DNA from: Trachythela sp. YZ-2020
Lineage: Eukaryota > Cnidaria > Anthozoa > Malacalcyonacea > Clavulariidae
DNA length: 64,000 bases
Direction of reading: 5' to 3'
NCBI GenBank assembly: GCA_016169945.1
Contig: JADLSH010000363.1
Span: 4,890,001 to 4,954,000, forward strand
Both the position numbers and the translations under genes were made by a program. The notes under the pieces were generated by a model. The model did not search any database, was not told the DNA's origin, and saw only the letters and a list, made by a program, of their open reading frames with translations. Of the stretch, positions 46,012 to 58,025 are shown piece after piece (positions within the stretch are counted from its first letter, which is position 1; every line of letters begins with the position of its first letter).

Positions 46012-46735
46012 CCAGAGGTATTAATTCCCCTGTACAAGTCTTTTGTGAGGCCGCACTTAGAATATTGTGTTCAAGTGTTGTCCCCTGTTACCAGACTTGG
46101 TAACTTTGGGATCATTATGGAAATCGAAAACTGTCAACGATATCTTACAATTCACGGTCACGGTAATTATAATCAAAGATTGGAGAGGCTTAATTTGACA
46201 ACTTTGTTGGAACGAAGAATGAGGGGAGACTTGATTGAAACTTTCAAAATTCTAAATGGACTTGTACAGTATGGAAGTGATATGTTTAGTCAAATGAGTC
46301 AATATAACACCCGTAATTTGAGAAATATGCAACATCAATCAACGAGAGCTGCTTCCGACTTTTTTAGCATAAGGGTGATTAAATACTGGAACAATCTTCC
46401 GCTTCATGTGAAACATTCAACTTCTGTAATGGCTTTTAAAATTGGCTTAGAGAATTTTAAGAAAAGTGTGCCCGACTCCCCAAATGGTTTTTGGCAGGAG
46501 ATTTTCAAGAGGATACCTGATAACAGTAACCACGTAAACCTTTTAATTAACAATCCGGAGGTTGCTATACGGCAACGTATTTCTATCTAATCTTTTTTTT
46601 ACATTATATTTTTCAGAAAATTATGTATTTTTTAGCATATTTAAGGATTAATGTATTTTTAGTGATTATTATATATTTGTAATTATTTTAAAATTTGAGA
46701 TACCCAGGGTGGTATAATAAAGTTTATCATATCTT
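45996..46735 (+). mobile_element. 5'-truncated LINE, intact ORF2 C-terminus
   Basis: An open frame to 46590 (VISRKPEVLIPLYKSFVRPH, EYCVQVLSPV, then FFSIRVIKYWNNLPLHVK and SVMAFKIGL) is the C-terminal region of CR1/L2-like ORF2, downstream of the RT palm. It has no stop over about 197 codons, so it is young. The 3' UTR ends near 46735 at AATAAAGTTTATCATATCTT. The 5' truncation falls exactly in a mucin exon. It is not an independent gene: no catalytic domain remains. Confidence 0.85.
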
Positions 46736-47100
46736 ATCTTTTCACGAATCGGTGAAAAAGTCTGAAATAGTATTCCACTCAAAATACGTAAACTGTCAAA
46801 AAATAATTTTCTAAAAGAAAGGAAAAGTGCATTGTTTGACATTCTCTTCCAAGAGGATTCATATCTAGATATACCCACAATTCTCCAAAAATTATGTAAT
46901 CAGCAAAATTGATATAGACTAAAACTTGAGGATTCGGTAGAACTTCATATTTTCATTTTATTTTATTTGAGATATCTTATTTTACTATTAATAATCAACC
47001 AACCGTCTAGAATAGCTTTTGCTACCTGCGGTTTAGTGTAATTTCTAGATAATTAAATATTTAAATAAATAAGAATAATCTGTAATCTGTAATTTCTCTC
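46736..47100. other. Unassigned, ends in an A-rich retroelement-like tail
   Basis: No coding frame recognised. AAATAAATAAGAATAATCTG with tandem AATCTGT near 47060-47095 looks like the 3' tail of another retroelement. Confidence 0.35.
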
Positions 47101-47117
47101 AAGAAATTGTTGTTGTT

Positions 47118-47428
47118 GTTGGTTGTGTCGAGTCTATGATTAATGCAGTAGATAACAGTAATATGTGGTACGAAACCTCCCCCGTTTCGAGTGCTGAAAC
47201 CTGTAAAGAGCTTAATTTAGTCACGAGAGTTCATGGAATTTCGCAGGAAACCACCCATGAACAGTCCAAAAAGTTAATATCACTTAAATATAACTATTCA
47301 GAATTGTGCAAAGGATTGGGCTGTCTTCCCAGGGAATACCATATCAAGCTACAGCAGGGTGCTATCTCAGTAATTCCTCCACCTTAAAAAGTCCCCTTAG
47401 CTTTAAAACATTCCATTAAAGCAGAGCT
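47118..47428 (+). pseudogene. Gypsy pol fragment, start of RT
   Basis: The frame contains YSELCKGLGCLPREYHIKL and, after one stop at 47385, KVPLALKHSIKAEL. This is the conserved entry to Ty3/Gypsy reverse transcriptase, where the usual arginine codon before K-V-P is here a TAA. It is cut by the GATACTAT minisatellite at about 47430. It is not contiguous with the Gypsy relic at 18697, which starts further downstream in RT. Confidence 0.75.
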
Positions 47429-47429
47429 A

Positions 47430-47957
47430 TACTATAACAACTAGAGTACTATAGTACTAGAGCACTATGATATTAGAGTACTAAGATACTATGATACTAT
47501 GATACTATGATACTATGATACTATGATACTATGATACTATGATACTATGATACTATGATACTATGATACTATGATACTATGATACTATGATACTATGATA
47601 CCATGATACTATGATACCATGATACTATGATACCATGATACTATGATACTATGATACTATGATACTATGATACTATGATACTATGATACTATGATACTAT
47701 GATACTATGATACTATGATACTATGATACTATGATACTATGATACTATGATACTATGATACTATGATACTATGATTCTATGATACTAGGATACCATGATA
47801 CTATGATTCTATGATTCTATGATTCTATGATTCTATGATACTATGATACTATGATACTATGATACTATGATACTATGATACTATGATACTATAATACTAT
47901 AATACCATGATACCATGATACTATGATTCGATGATACTATGATACCATGGTTCTATG
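47430..47957. repeat. 8-bp minisatellite (GATACTAT)n, block 1
   Basis: About 65 units of GATACTAT with GATTCTAT and GATACCAT variants. The 8-bp period makes all three frames of one strand open for long distances; these frames are not genes. Confidence 0.95.
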
Positions 47958-48051
47958 AAACACATTAAAAGCCCTATTAGTTTCCTTCCACATCGAATTT
48001 CCTATATTATTTCCTTTTTACTGATTTTTATGCCGTTGTGGGTTACACACT
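47956..48051. repeat. Spacer between minisatellite blocks, directly repeated at 48547-48613
   Basis: TGAAACACATTAA is followed by TTTCCTATATTATTTCCTTT and GCCGTTGTGGGTTACACAC. The same sequence with a short deletion stands after block 2 (48547-48613). So minisatellite plus spacer was duplicated as a unit. Confidence 0.85.
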
Positions 48052-48546
48052 ATGATACTATGATTCTATTATACTATGATTCTATGATACTATGATACTA
48101 TGATTCTATGATTATATGATTCTATGATTCTATGATTCTATGATACTATGATTCTATGATACTATGATACTATGATACTATGATACTATGATACTATGAT
48201 ACTATGATACTATGATACTATGATACTATGATACTATGATACTATGATACTATTATACTATGATACTATGATACTATGATACTATGATACTATGATACTA
48301 TGATACTATGATACTATGATACTATGATTCTATGATTCTATGATTCTATGATTCTATGATATGATATTATCATACTATGATATGATATGATACTATGCTA
48401 CTATTATACTATGATACTATGATACTATGATACTATGATACTATGATACTATGATACTATGATACTATGATACTATGATTCTATGATTCTATGATTCTAT
48501 GATACCATGATACTATGATTCTATGATACTATGATACCATGGTTCT
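48052..48546. repeat. 8-bp minisatellite (GATACTAT)n, block 2
   Basis: About 60 units of GATACTAT with GATTCTAT interspersed, same orientation as block 1. A short disrupted patch (ATATGATATTATCATACTAT) lies near 48359-48378. Confidence 0.95.
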
Positions 48547-48849
48547 ATGAAACACATTAATTTCCTATATTATTTCCTTTTTACTGATTTTTATGCCGTT
48601 GTGGGTTACACACATGGCGTGATAAGTGGCGCCTTAACCCGCGGCTTAAGTGGCGGCATAACTGGAAGTGTGCGGTTCGAAACTGAAAGTTTGGCTGATA
48701 AGTCGCGTGATAACTCAGAGCGTGGCCGGAAAAAAGAGAGCGTTGGCCCTTCGTACGCGTGACTTGCAGGGGATGACTTATAGCTCTACTCAATGCTCGA
48801 GATGCCCAACAATCCATATTATACAGCGGCCCGCGCGCTGGCTCAGCTT

Positions 48850-48925
48850 ACTAATGATCTCTATATATTAGGTTAGCGCGATTTTCCTCTAAAGCGCCTG
48901 GGTTCGAGGCTGTGTGCCCAGTATG
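48850..48925 (+). repeat. tRNA-like segment, possible SINE head
   Basis: GGTTAGCGCGA at 48870-48880 resembles a pol III A box, and GGGTTCGAGGC at 48900-48910 a B box, about 30 bp apart. The intervening GCGCG...AAAGCGCC can pair weakly. The acceptor-stem halves do not pair convincingly, so this is not a functional tRNA gene; a tRNA-derived SINE or pseudogene is possible. Confidence 0.3.
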
Positions 48926-50203
48926 TATATTTTTGCCAGTAACACATAATCTGCAAGGTGATTGTCTGATTGGATGAAATAGTGCCAAAACTTTCGACGA
49001 GTTGACATATAAAGCAAAATCAATAAAGAAAAAAACCCAAATAAAGGTAATAAATAAAGGCAATCTCGTAATTTGGGTGTATTTTGACAACACTAATAAA
49101 TTGTTTCTAGACCAATAATAAATGCTAATCGCTTTTGTGATTACTTAATTAACATATATCGATCTTAATCGCTGGATATAACGTACTCTATTGTTCACTG
49201 GTGCAGAGAATGAAACCAGTTATACATTGCCAGACTATAGAAATCCACCATTACTATGGGACCAACTATGCAGGACAACGTGCCCTATTTCTTTTTAAAA
49301 CGTGCTCAGTTTCTAAAAAAAACAGATTGCCACATTATATATAAAGCATCAAATGAAGCATCATTATATGAAGCATCAAATGTATTTCAAGCAATAATAG
49401 TAATGGCTGACTTCCGGCTTCACTGTTAACACAATAGGCCACAATAGATCGATATTAAATCCAGTATTATTTCCAGATCAGTGATCCCGAAACATACCTG
49501 CTGTCTGAGTTATTATTCTGTGAATGAGAGTTTCATTAATCGGTTTTAGGGCCGCAAGGAAGGGTACAATTATTTTACTGTAATTACGTACCCTGTTTAA
49601 ATAAAGTGTACCTACCTACCTAAATATTTTACCTCTTTGGCACATCTTCATCTGGGCGATGTCATAACGTAATGGCTAATGCTATCGACGTATCGTAGGC
49701 AGGAAGAAAAACCAGAAGTTTTACGCTATAGGCTTGCATGAAGTACTTTTTATATTATTTGCCAAAAGCCGAACAGTATGTATATTTGTTATATACTCGA
49801 AAATTATGTGCGAAGACTTGTGATTTTAAGGTTTCCTTAATTTTTTACAAGGCAACTTCATTAAACATTGACTGTCGGTTCCCACCAAGCCAAGGCAGCC
49901 TAACCGGCGTCATCGCAACTTATTGCATGATATGTAAAAGTAACGAACCGGATCGGATATAGAATGGAATTATATAAACTTAACTACAAAAACTATCACA
50001 ATAATAACAATAATAATGCGCATCAAATTACAATTAACTAATTAAGTATTCTTTACATTCGTGGAAATGCAGTGAGGATAAAATTTTACTACAATTAATT
50101 TTACAACACCAACTAAAGCATTTAGATAGTTCGATGACAATTTGATCAATTTCCTGTCTTCACTTTATGCCACCAACGAATCGGTCAATGCAAATTGTTC
50201 CTA
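48926..50203. other. No gene seen; one retroelement-like tail
   Basis: AT-rich sequence with short frames only. CCCTGTTTAAATAAAGTGTA followed by CCTACCTACC at about 49591-49620 looks like a polyadenylation signal plus simple-repeat tail of a LINE or SINE. Confidence 0.4.
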
Positions 50204-50792
50204 ATGCTTCAGTCATTTGAAACCACGCCCCCCCCCCACACCCGGGACATAGTGGGGGATTAACAAAATTTAGCGGGGATTTAACGCTATTTAACAACGT
50301 GTTATGCCCCAGAGGGGGGTGGAATTAACTAAATGTTTTTATAACCGGGGAATTGACCCGGGATTTAACAGCCGCTATATATAAATACACCGGGGATAAC
50401 CGGGGACTTATGAAACATTTTGCTCGATCGTTTTCAGATCGCAGTTTTTCTTTCGCTCCTTAAAAACCTCACAACAAGCTGAGGCAGACTTAATTGGTGA
50501 CTAATCTGTAGGTAGGGCCATGTAATTGATAGGTATAATTATACAGTATTTAAACACTGACTTCGAATACTTGACGGAAATTCAATCTGGAAGTTGCGGA
50601 AGACAGGTAACTCAAATGCATGCATGATGCGGAATTTGTCTTGTATTTATAGTTTAGGTATACTGAACTAGGTAACAGACCAGTTTGTCCCAGGGGTGGA
50701 GGAATTAATGTTTTTTAACACTTGGTTAGTGTTAAATTCCCCGCTATGTCCCGACGGTGGGGGCGGGGCGTGGTTTCAAATGACTGAAGCAT
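50204..50792. mobile_element. 589-bp TIR element with G/C-tract ends
   Basis: ATGCTTCAGTCATTTGAAAC (50204-50223) and on through CACGCCCC is exactly inverted at 50765-50792. C-tracts follow on the left and GGGGGCGGGG on the right. Internal GGGATTTAAC and CCGGGGA blocks repeat. No coding frame; target duplication not evident. Confidence 0.7.
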
Positions 50793-51799
50793 AAAGTCAA
50801 GTCGTTTTCGGATCAGTAAGGTTGAGCCTTCAGGTGTCGTCCATTCGTCTTCGTTTATTCATTGGTCTGTAGTTGCTAGACAACGCATCCCTTAATTTTC
50901 CTACTTCACGTTTGGCCAATTCCTCTTTCAGTTTGCCTAAAAATACATGTGCGTTAACGAGAAAGCATTTGCACCACCACCTATAGAACTGCCTGCATTA
51001 ACGGCACATTAGATGTCAAAAACTAACTCACATAAGCGACTCAGATACATGGACACACACATGGTGTATAAATACGAAGTCACTCGCATCTAGACTGCGT
51101 ATCTATAAAAATATATGTGTGTGTGTGTCCATGTATCTGAGTCGCTTATGTGAGTTAGTTCTTGCCCTGTAATCAATTTAGTTACAAATTGAAACTAAAA
51201 TTAAAGTGTATATCAGTGTTAATTAAATTTATTATTTCGTTAATATTGTGCAAGGTAGCAGCACACTTTGGAAAACCAGTAAGACCGTTTGCGTAACCTA
51301 CATTCTATCTATATATCACATCACATTTCAATGTTATAAACAGACGGTTTGTTTCTACGCTTTCGTTTTGCGATGTGCGTTTGTGGAAAACGACCAACCC
51401 TCTCTTTGTCCAAACATTCAAGAAAGTGAGCTCTCATTTTCGTCTGGTCAACTTTTTCTGGTCGACCACCACCAGCTAATTCGACAGCCCAAGCCATTGC
51501 AAATAATCCACAATCCGTTAATTGACCCAGTTTGGCGTTGACTTGGAAGTATCTTCACGTCCAACACGTGGCTTGTCCAAGTACTAGTAAGAAATCACGT
51601 GATCGGCTTTTTGCATGCTTGCATTACTGTTGACCCGCAGATATATATAAATTATATGACTTTCTAGACAACGTTCAAAGCCGCATATCGACATTTCAAC
51701 GAATCTATAGACAGTGATTAGAAAAACACACAGTGGATAAAATGAGAAGACTCGGAAGATTACATTCATTAAAATGAGAAGATTACATTCATTATCATT
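50793..51799. other. No certain gene; contains a perfect hairpin
   Basis: Apart from the inverted repeat at 51021-51160, there is a short frame (51248-51541, +, ending IIHNPLIDPVWR) of no known family. It may be a decayed upstream part of the transposon gene that starts near 51800. Confidence 0.35.
51021..51160. repeat. Perfect 40-bp inverted repeat with 60-bp loop
   Basis: 51021-51060 is the exact reverse complement of 51121-51160 (40 of 40): the left arm begins AACTAACTCACATAAGCGAC and the right arm ends CGCTTATGTGAGTTAGTT. The loop is 60 bp. It could be a small foldback MITE or, if transcribed, a long hairpin RNA. Confidence 0.9.
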
Positions 51800-54700
51800 T
51801 TGTTTACAATAATTAAGCAAAAGTCAACTGCCTATGAGATTAATGAGTTCGCCATCAAACGTATCCATTCCGCCACAAAAGATGCTGACATGACGTACGA
51901 TGTTGACCACATTATGGATCCGCCTGAAATAAGGTATGACGTATTCCCCAGGTTGGACGAGACGTGGATAAATGATCCAAACTCATATTGCGTTCTTCCG
52001 TATATTCTTTTCGACCCGCTGTGTCAATTCAATGCTCTACTTGAAGGGAATGTATTAACTTGTCCTAAATGTAAAACAGACGATAAGTCGCGTGAAATAA
52101 ATATGCACGGTCATCTAGTCAATACGAGAGTCTGGAAAAACGGACGGTTGGAAAGGCTAAATCCTCGGATCATATTTGATCTTCCTTCTCCCGTAATACT
52201 AGTATACAAACAGTACTCCTGTAATCTAGGGCATCATGAAATAAATGCCGTAGATGTAGACGTTTTAAAACAGATTAATAATTATAACGTGCCATTCACT
52301 ATAAGTCACAAGTCAGGTTTCACAAATAGACTTGTCGACTACTTAGAAGAGTTACTGGACACAAGTCTTAGGCCTGTCAGATTGGCCAGATGATACGGCG
52401 CTGTTACAAAAAAGCATTTTACGAACGAGCATTTTACGAAACGCAACGTTATTACCACGACCATAAAGTCGCGAAACATATTGGCATAACAAGTGAGCAA
52501 GTGAAAAAAATTTCCCTACATTCCAACAGATGGACTTACCTTGTGTAGGACATACTCTGGTTGGTGGTGCAATAATCTCAAGATTTAAGTCAGAAGAAGT
52601 ACTCTACCAGCAGTATTTTTCAACAATCCCTGCGAGGTGGATTAGTTGTGATCACACTTTTCAATCCGTTTCAAATATTGGGTATCTACGCAAAAGCGAT
52701 AAAAAGTGGGTGAAATTATTTCAAAGCCTATTTTGTGTGTTAAATGAGAAGGGTACAGTGATACAGTGGAAATTTACTAAAACAGAAGGTACAGCAGAGC
52801 TAGAAAATGTATTTCGACAACTTTCACAACGATTTATGGAACAAAATATAGTTTTAGAAGGGATCTTCCTGGACAATTGCTGTAAATGGACACAATTTTT
52901 AGGCAAATATTCCTCTGGCGTTGACGACTAGTACGGAAAATACCCAAACGCTCTAAATATTCGTCTGATATGTCTAAAGAATACGGCTTGATTTTTCGCC
53001 AACCAGGAGACATTGGGAAAAAAAGGTCTTCACCATCGCCTCCAGCTGACGTGATTTTGAAAAATCTAGACAAATTTTGCCTAAAATGGGAGTCTTTTAA
53101 AACTCCAGCATGTGCGAGTGTTCTCACAAATGAAATGCTGAAAGAAATACGGAATATTAAGGTTCACATCAATAGGGGCTGTTTGTCGGATATACCAATC
53201 GGGTGCGGAACAAACAGAAGTGAAAGGCTGCATAGAGATATGAAGAAAATCGTTGCCACCAATCGGATAGGGCTGCCGTTGTTGTACGCAAAGATGTTCA
53301 GAATGCTTTACAGGTTGGCTCACGAGAACGAGAAAGGAACGCCATACAAAAAGGAATGCTAAGAAATGAGAGGCAAAAGTTAGAGAACTTCGGAGTAGAA
53401 ATATCTTTAGAGGAATTAGAGAGGGGTGAAGACAATAAAGAAGAGTTCAAGGTCAAGGGTCTTGAAGACTTTTCACGTGAAGAAATAGATAAACTTTTGG
53501 ACGGACTTGCCTCTTTACAAAAAAACATCGAACGTAACTGGGTTGATTCTGAACACGATTATACACAAAAACGGGATAAAGAACAATACGACTTATTGAA
53601 CTTCTTAAAGCAAGGACTCTCACAGTGGAGATCATCAGAAGCCATAAGAAAAATAGTAGGGAAACGAGAAAACGTTTACGGACGAACTCTGTTAACAGAG
53701 AAGCCCAGTGATATATTCACGACCAAACCATTACAGAAAAATACCTGTGTGGAAACAATCGAGCAAGAAATCAATTCAGTTGCAACCCAGTGGGGCTTCG
53801 AGGTTGTCAGGATTACAGGAGATGGAAACTGTTTTTTTAATTCCGTTGCATTTCAAGTCTCGCAGTTGTTAACTAGGTCTGAATTGCAGACACATGTGAG
53901 GGAGCATCTTTACTCTTTGGGGATCTTACCAGAAGTTTCAGTTTCCGAAATTGGCGATATTTTGCGAAGACACGTGGTAGCTGAGTGGACAGGTCCGTTT
54001 ACAGAAGAATACCAGTAATTTGTAAGCGAAGATGTTGACTTTCAACAACAGGCCCACGGATTCTTGACTTCTGGTACTTTTTCTTCCACTATTGGGGACC
54101 TGATGCCACTTGGCTTGTTCAACGTCTTGCAGCTACCCATATTAGTCCTATCAACGCAAAATATTGTTCCGTTCACTGAAATATATCCCCGCTCGTCCAT
54201 TGGGAATGGAGAGGCAATATTACTTACTTACAATCACGTCGGACCTGGTCATCATGATGCTCTAGTTCACAGAACTCGACCAAGTAAACTTAATAAAGTT
54301 GAACTCCACAACGAGGCCAGCATTGTTAATGAACAACAAAAAATCGCAGTCAATACAAGGGGAGGGTCCGATGGTGTCGCTGTGGAATAAACGCTAGGTT
54401 CAACAACGCTGGACAATGCAATAAAAATGCATATAAAAGCCGGTGTAAGTGCATTCCGCGGTATGGGAGTTGCTGGTACAAATGTAGGTGGAATGACCAT
54501 TGCGGTGAGAGTGGTAACTGCAGAAATATAAACGAAAAGGTAAAAGAAAAGCGCAAATCAAGCAAAAGAAAACAACAAGAAATTGAATCATCACCATTTA
54601 AGACCTCTCGCATTTTCTACGAGGAACGGACAAATTCCAAAATTGAAGAACCATTCAATCGACTAGAATATATAATACTTATGGTGATTTATGTTGCAAT

Positions 54701-54854
54701 AAAGGAGGATAAGTTACATGATTATAGCAGTGATGTTTGGGCAATATACAACAAGATAATTGAACTTGTTTTGGAACACGATTTTTTGTGCAATTTGCCA
54801 TTGTTCAACAAAACATTGCAACAAGTACAAAAGATTATAAAGAAGAATAAATAG
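51800..54854 (+). pseudogene. Broken multidomain transposon gene: zinc N-terminus, DDE-like, OTU, CXC-like
   Basis: Consecutive frames on one strand form one ancestral protein. 51800-52393 has CPKCKTD and a later CNLGHHE (zinc-binding type). After a frameshift comes a helix-turn-helix-like stretch (HIGITSEQVKKI). 52530-52931 has ARWISCDHTFQSVSNIGYL and FLDNCCKW, which fit first and second acidic residues of a DDE-type transposase. 52970-53362 has GCGTNRSERLHRDMKK, a candidate for the third. 53356-54390 holds an OTU-type cysteine protease core, GDGNCFFNSVAFQ (Cys) to YNHVGPGHHDALV (His), interrupted by TAA at 54016. 54408-54854 is a Cys-rich CXC/TSO1-like segment (YKSRCKCIPRYGSCWYKC) and a helical tail ending in TAG. 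At least five lesions make it inactive. I recall similar proteins in marine invertebrate genomes but cannot name the superfamily. Confidence 0.7.
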
Positions 54855-55033
54855 TTTAACAAATTTCACCAAAACTATATCATTAATTCGATATATAATG
54901 TAAACGTATTAATAGTCTGGTAAGATTGCAAGCTGGCATGGTATATAATGAGTATACAAATGTATATATTTGCTCTGCTATACGTTTGGTACTGAGCACT
55001 CTAATATCTTCCACAACAAACACATTTTCGTTT

Positions 55034-55170
55034 ATTCAAAAAAGGTTGTCCTTTGCAAACCTTAAACTCTAAACTTGAAACTAGCATTAAATTACCATTG
55101 TGCTTTGCGCGCTTAAAGTTTAAGGTTTGGTGTTAGAGTTAAGGTTTGCAAAGGACACCCTTTTTTGAAT
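55034..55170. mobile_element. 137-bp palindromic MITE-like element
   Basis: ATTCAAAAAAGGTTGTCCTT and TGCAAACCTTAAACTCTAA on the left are mirrored on the right by TTAGAGTTAAGGTTTGCAAA and GGACACCCTTTTTTGAAT. The centre carries TTTGCGCGCTTAAAGTTTAA. Few mismatches; no coding. Confidence 0.7.
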
Positions 55171-55264
55171 TAGCTTGAATTATTTCAAATATATATACCG
55201 GGTGGCGCAAAAAAAGTACGACTGTTTGATAAAGACTGAAAGAGCTATTTATACTAAAAGTTTC

Positions 55265-57010
55265 ATAGTATCATAGAATCATAGAATCATAGTATCATAG
55301 TATCATAGTATCATAGTATCATAGTATCATAGAATCATAGTATCATAGTATCATAGTATCATAGTATCATAGTATCATAGTATCATAGTATCATAGTATC
55401 ATAGTATCATAGTATCATAGTATCATAGTATCATAGTATCATAGTATCATAGTATCATAGTATCATAGTATCATAGTATCATAGTATCATAGTATCATAG
55501 TATCATAGTATCATAGTATCATAGTATCATAGTATCATAGTATCATAGTATCATAGTATCATAGTATCATAGTATCATAGTATCATAGTAGCATAGTAGC
55601 ATAGTATCATAGTAGCATAGTAGCATAGTAGCATAGTATCATAGTTGCATAGTAGCATAGTATCATAGTATCATAGTATCATAGTATCATAGTATCATAG
55701 TATCATAGTATCATAGTATCATAGTATCATAGTATCATAGTATCATAGTAGCATAGTAGCATAGTAGCATAGTAGCATAGTAGCATAGTAGCATAGTAGC
55801 ATAGTAGCATAGTAGCATAGTAGCATAGTAGCATAGTAGCATAGTAGCATAGTAGCATAGTAGCATAGTAGCATAGTAGCATAGTAGCATAGTGGCATAG
55901 TGGCATAGTGGCACAGTAGCATAGCAGCATAGCAGCATAGCAGCATAGTCGCATAGTCGCATAGTAGCATAGTAGCATAGTAGCATAGTAGCATAGTAGC
56001 ATAGTAGCATAGTAGCATAGTAGCATAGTAGCATAGTAGCATAGTAGCATAGTAGCATAGTAGCATAGTAGCATAGTATCATAGTATCATAGTATCATAG
56101 TATCATAGTATCATAGTATCATAGTATCATAGTATCATAGTATCATAGTATCATAGTATCATAGTATCATAGTATCATAGTATCATAGTATCATAGTATC
56201 ATAGTATCATAGTATCATAGTATCATAGTATCATAGTATCATAGTATAATAGTATCATAGTATCATAGTATCATGGTATCATGGTATCATGGTATCATAG
56301 TATCATAGTATCATAGTATCATAGTAGCATAGTATCATAGTAGCATAGTAGCATAGTATCATAGTATCATAGTATCATATTATCATATTATCATAGTATC
56401 ATAGTAGCATAGTAGCATAGTATCATAGTATCATAGTATCATAGTATCATAGTATCATAGTATCATAGTATCATAGTATCATAGTATCATAGTATCATAG
56501 TATCATAGTATAATAGTAGCATAGTAGCATAGTAGCATAATAGCATAGTAGCATAGTAGCATAGTAGCATAGTAGCATAGTAGCATAGTAGCATAGTAGC
56601 ATAGTAGCATAGTAGCATAGTAGCATAGTAGCATAGTAGCATAGTAGCATAGTAGCATAGTAGCATAGTAGCATAGTGGCACAGTAGCATAGCAGCATAG
56701 CAGCATAGTCGCATAGTCGCATAGTAGCATAGTAGCATAGTAGCATAGTAGCATAGTAGCATAGTAGCATAGTAGCATAGTAGCATAGTAGCATAGTAGC
56801 ATAGTAGCATAGTATCATAGTATCATAGTATCATAGTATCATAGTATCATAGTATCATAGTATCATAGTATCATCGTATCATCGTATCATCGTAACATCG
56901 TATCATCGTATCATCGTATCATCGTATCATCGTATCATGGAATCATGGAATCATAGTATCATAATATCATAGTATCATAGTATCATAGTATCATAGTATC
57001 ATAGTATCAC
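55265..57010. repeat. 8-bp minisatellite (ATAGTATC)n, block 3, inverse of blocks 1-2
   Basis: About 1.75 kb of ATAGTATC, the exact reverse complement of GATACTAT. Variant domains occur: ATAGTAGC (55740-56070 and 56510-56810), ATAGTGGC, ATAGCAGC, ATAGTCGC and ATCGTATC. The order GTGGCACAGTAGCATAGCAG then TCGCATAGTCGC appears twice, about 780 bp apart (55906 and 56677), a higher-order duplication. Long open frames of Met, Leu, Cys, Tyr, Ala and Thr on the minus strand are artefacts of the 8-bp period. Confidence 0.95.
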
Positions 57011-57055
57011 AGTATTTCACAGTCCAGGCCATATAAATGAGGTAATCATTGCCAA
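57007..57055. repeat. Direct repeat, copy 1 (partner at 58584-58636)
   Basis: ATTTCACAGTCCAGGCCATA followed by TAAATGAG and TAATCATTGCC is repeated with one change about 1.58 kb downstream, each copy immediately after ATAGTATC-type repeats. The intervening LINE, minisatellite and foldback element lie between the copies. Confidence 0.85.
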
Positions 57056-57085
57056 CGTATCATCGTATCATCGTATCATGGAATC

Positions 57086-57880
57086 ATGGAATCATGTCTC
57101 GAGATTATCTTAAATCGTGAACTGGCAAACCTAGATGTTTGGATGAAATCAAACAAATTATCTGTAAACATTAGTAAAACTAATTATGTTATCTTTAAGA
57201 AAATTAAATATAAATTTATGTCTCAGTACGACAATCAAACCTTAATCCAGTATCAATGTATCAAATTCTTAGTATCATTGATGAGAATTTATCGTGGAAG
57301 ATTCACATAAATAATATTTGTAGAAGATGGCGAAATCTGTTGGAATTATCTACAGGTCTCGCCATCTTTATCACCTACAACTAAGTTATGCTTATATTAT
57401 ACTCTTATATATCCTTATCTAACCTATTGTAATATTGTATGGTCCTCACTTATGTAACTAATCCTGAATGTTTTGATAACTTATTTATCACAAACAATCA
57501 AGTACATAGTTATAACACCAGATCGGCTACAAATTACAGATAGAATCAATTAAATTATAATGTCGCATAGACGTCGAAATCGACATGTTTTAGTTATTAA
57601 CTTGTATATTATGTAGTAATGTATGTGTACAAAGATATGGTCTTATTTTGAATTATCACAGTGAACTAGGGGGTCTCATGACTACTGCCATTGGGCCTCC
57701 TCTTCTCTAAATTTACTTATTATAATATTATTTTAGTTGACGAGATGGCCTCTTAATATAAGCCTTTTAGCTTCTTGAGGTCTTCTCGCTACTGCTCAGC
57801 ATTGATATTCAAATTATAATTTATGTAAATATCTATACTCTTGTTGTGTTGTGGCAAATAAATGATTGATTGATTGATTG
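57086..57880 (+). mobile_element. LINE 3' fragment, decayed
   Basis: Frame 57086-57310 contains LANLDVWMKSNKLSVNISKT, the post-palm region typical of Jockey/CR1-like RTs. It continues out of frame with remnants of the INNICRR and YPYLTYCNIVW type. The 3' end is AAATGATTGATTGATTGATT at about 57859-57886, a simple-repeat tail, directly followed by more ATAGTATC units. So the LINE landed inside the minisatellite. Confidence 0.75.
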
Positions 57881-57885
57881 ATTGA

Positions 57886-58025
57886 TAGTATCATAGTATC
57901 ATAGTATCATAGTATCATAGTATCATAGTATCATAGTATCATAGTATCATAGTATCATAGTATCATAGTATCATAGTATCATAGTATCATAGTATCATAG
58001 TATCATAGTATCATAGTATCATAGT
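57886..58025. repeat. 8-bp minisatellite (ATAGTATC)n, block 4
   Basis: About 17 uniform ATAGTATC units, the continuation of block 3 across the LINE insertion. A few more units lie at 58565-58590. Confidence 0.95.

Noticed and set aside
55727..56818. Minus-strand frames of about 100-115 codons rich in Met, Leu, Cys, Tyr, Ala and Thr
   Set aside because: Direct products of an 8-bp minisatellite without stops in any of three frames; same sequence shifted, no start context or domain.
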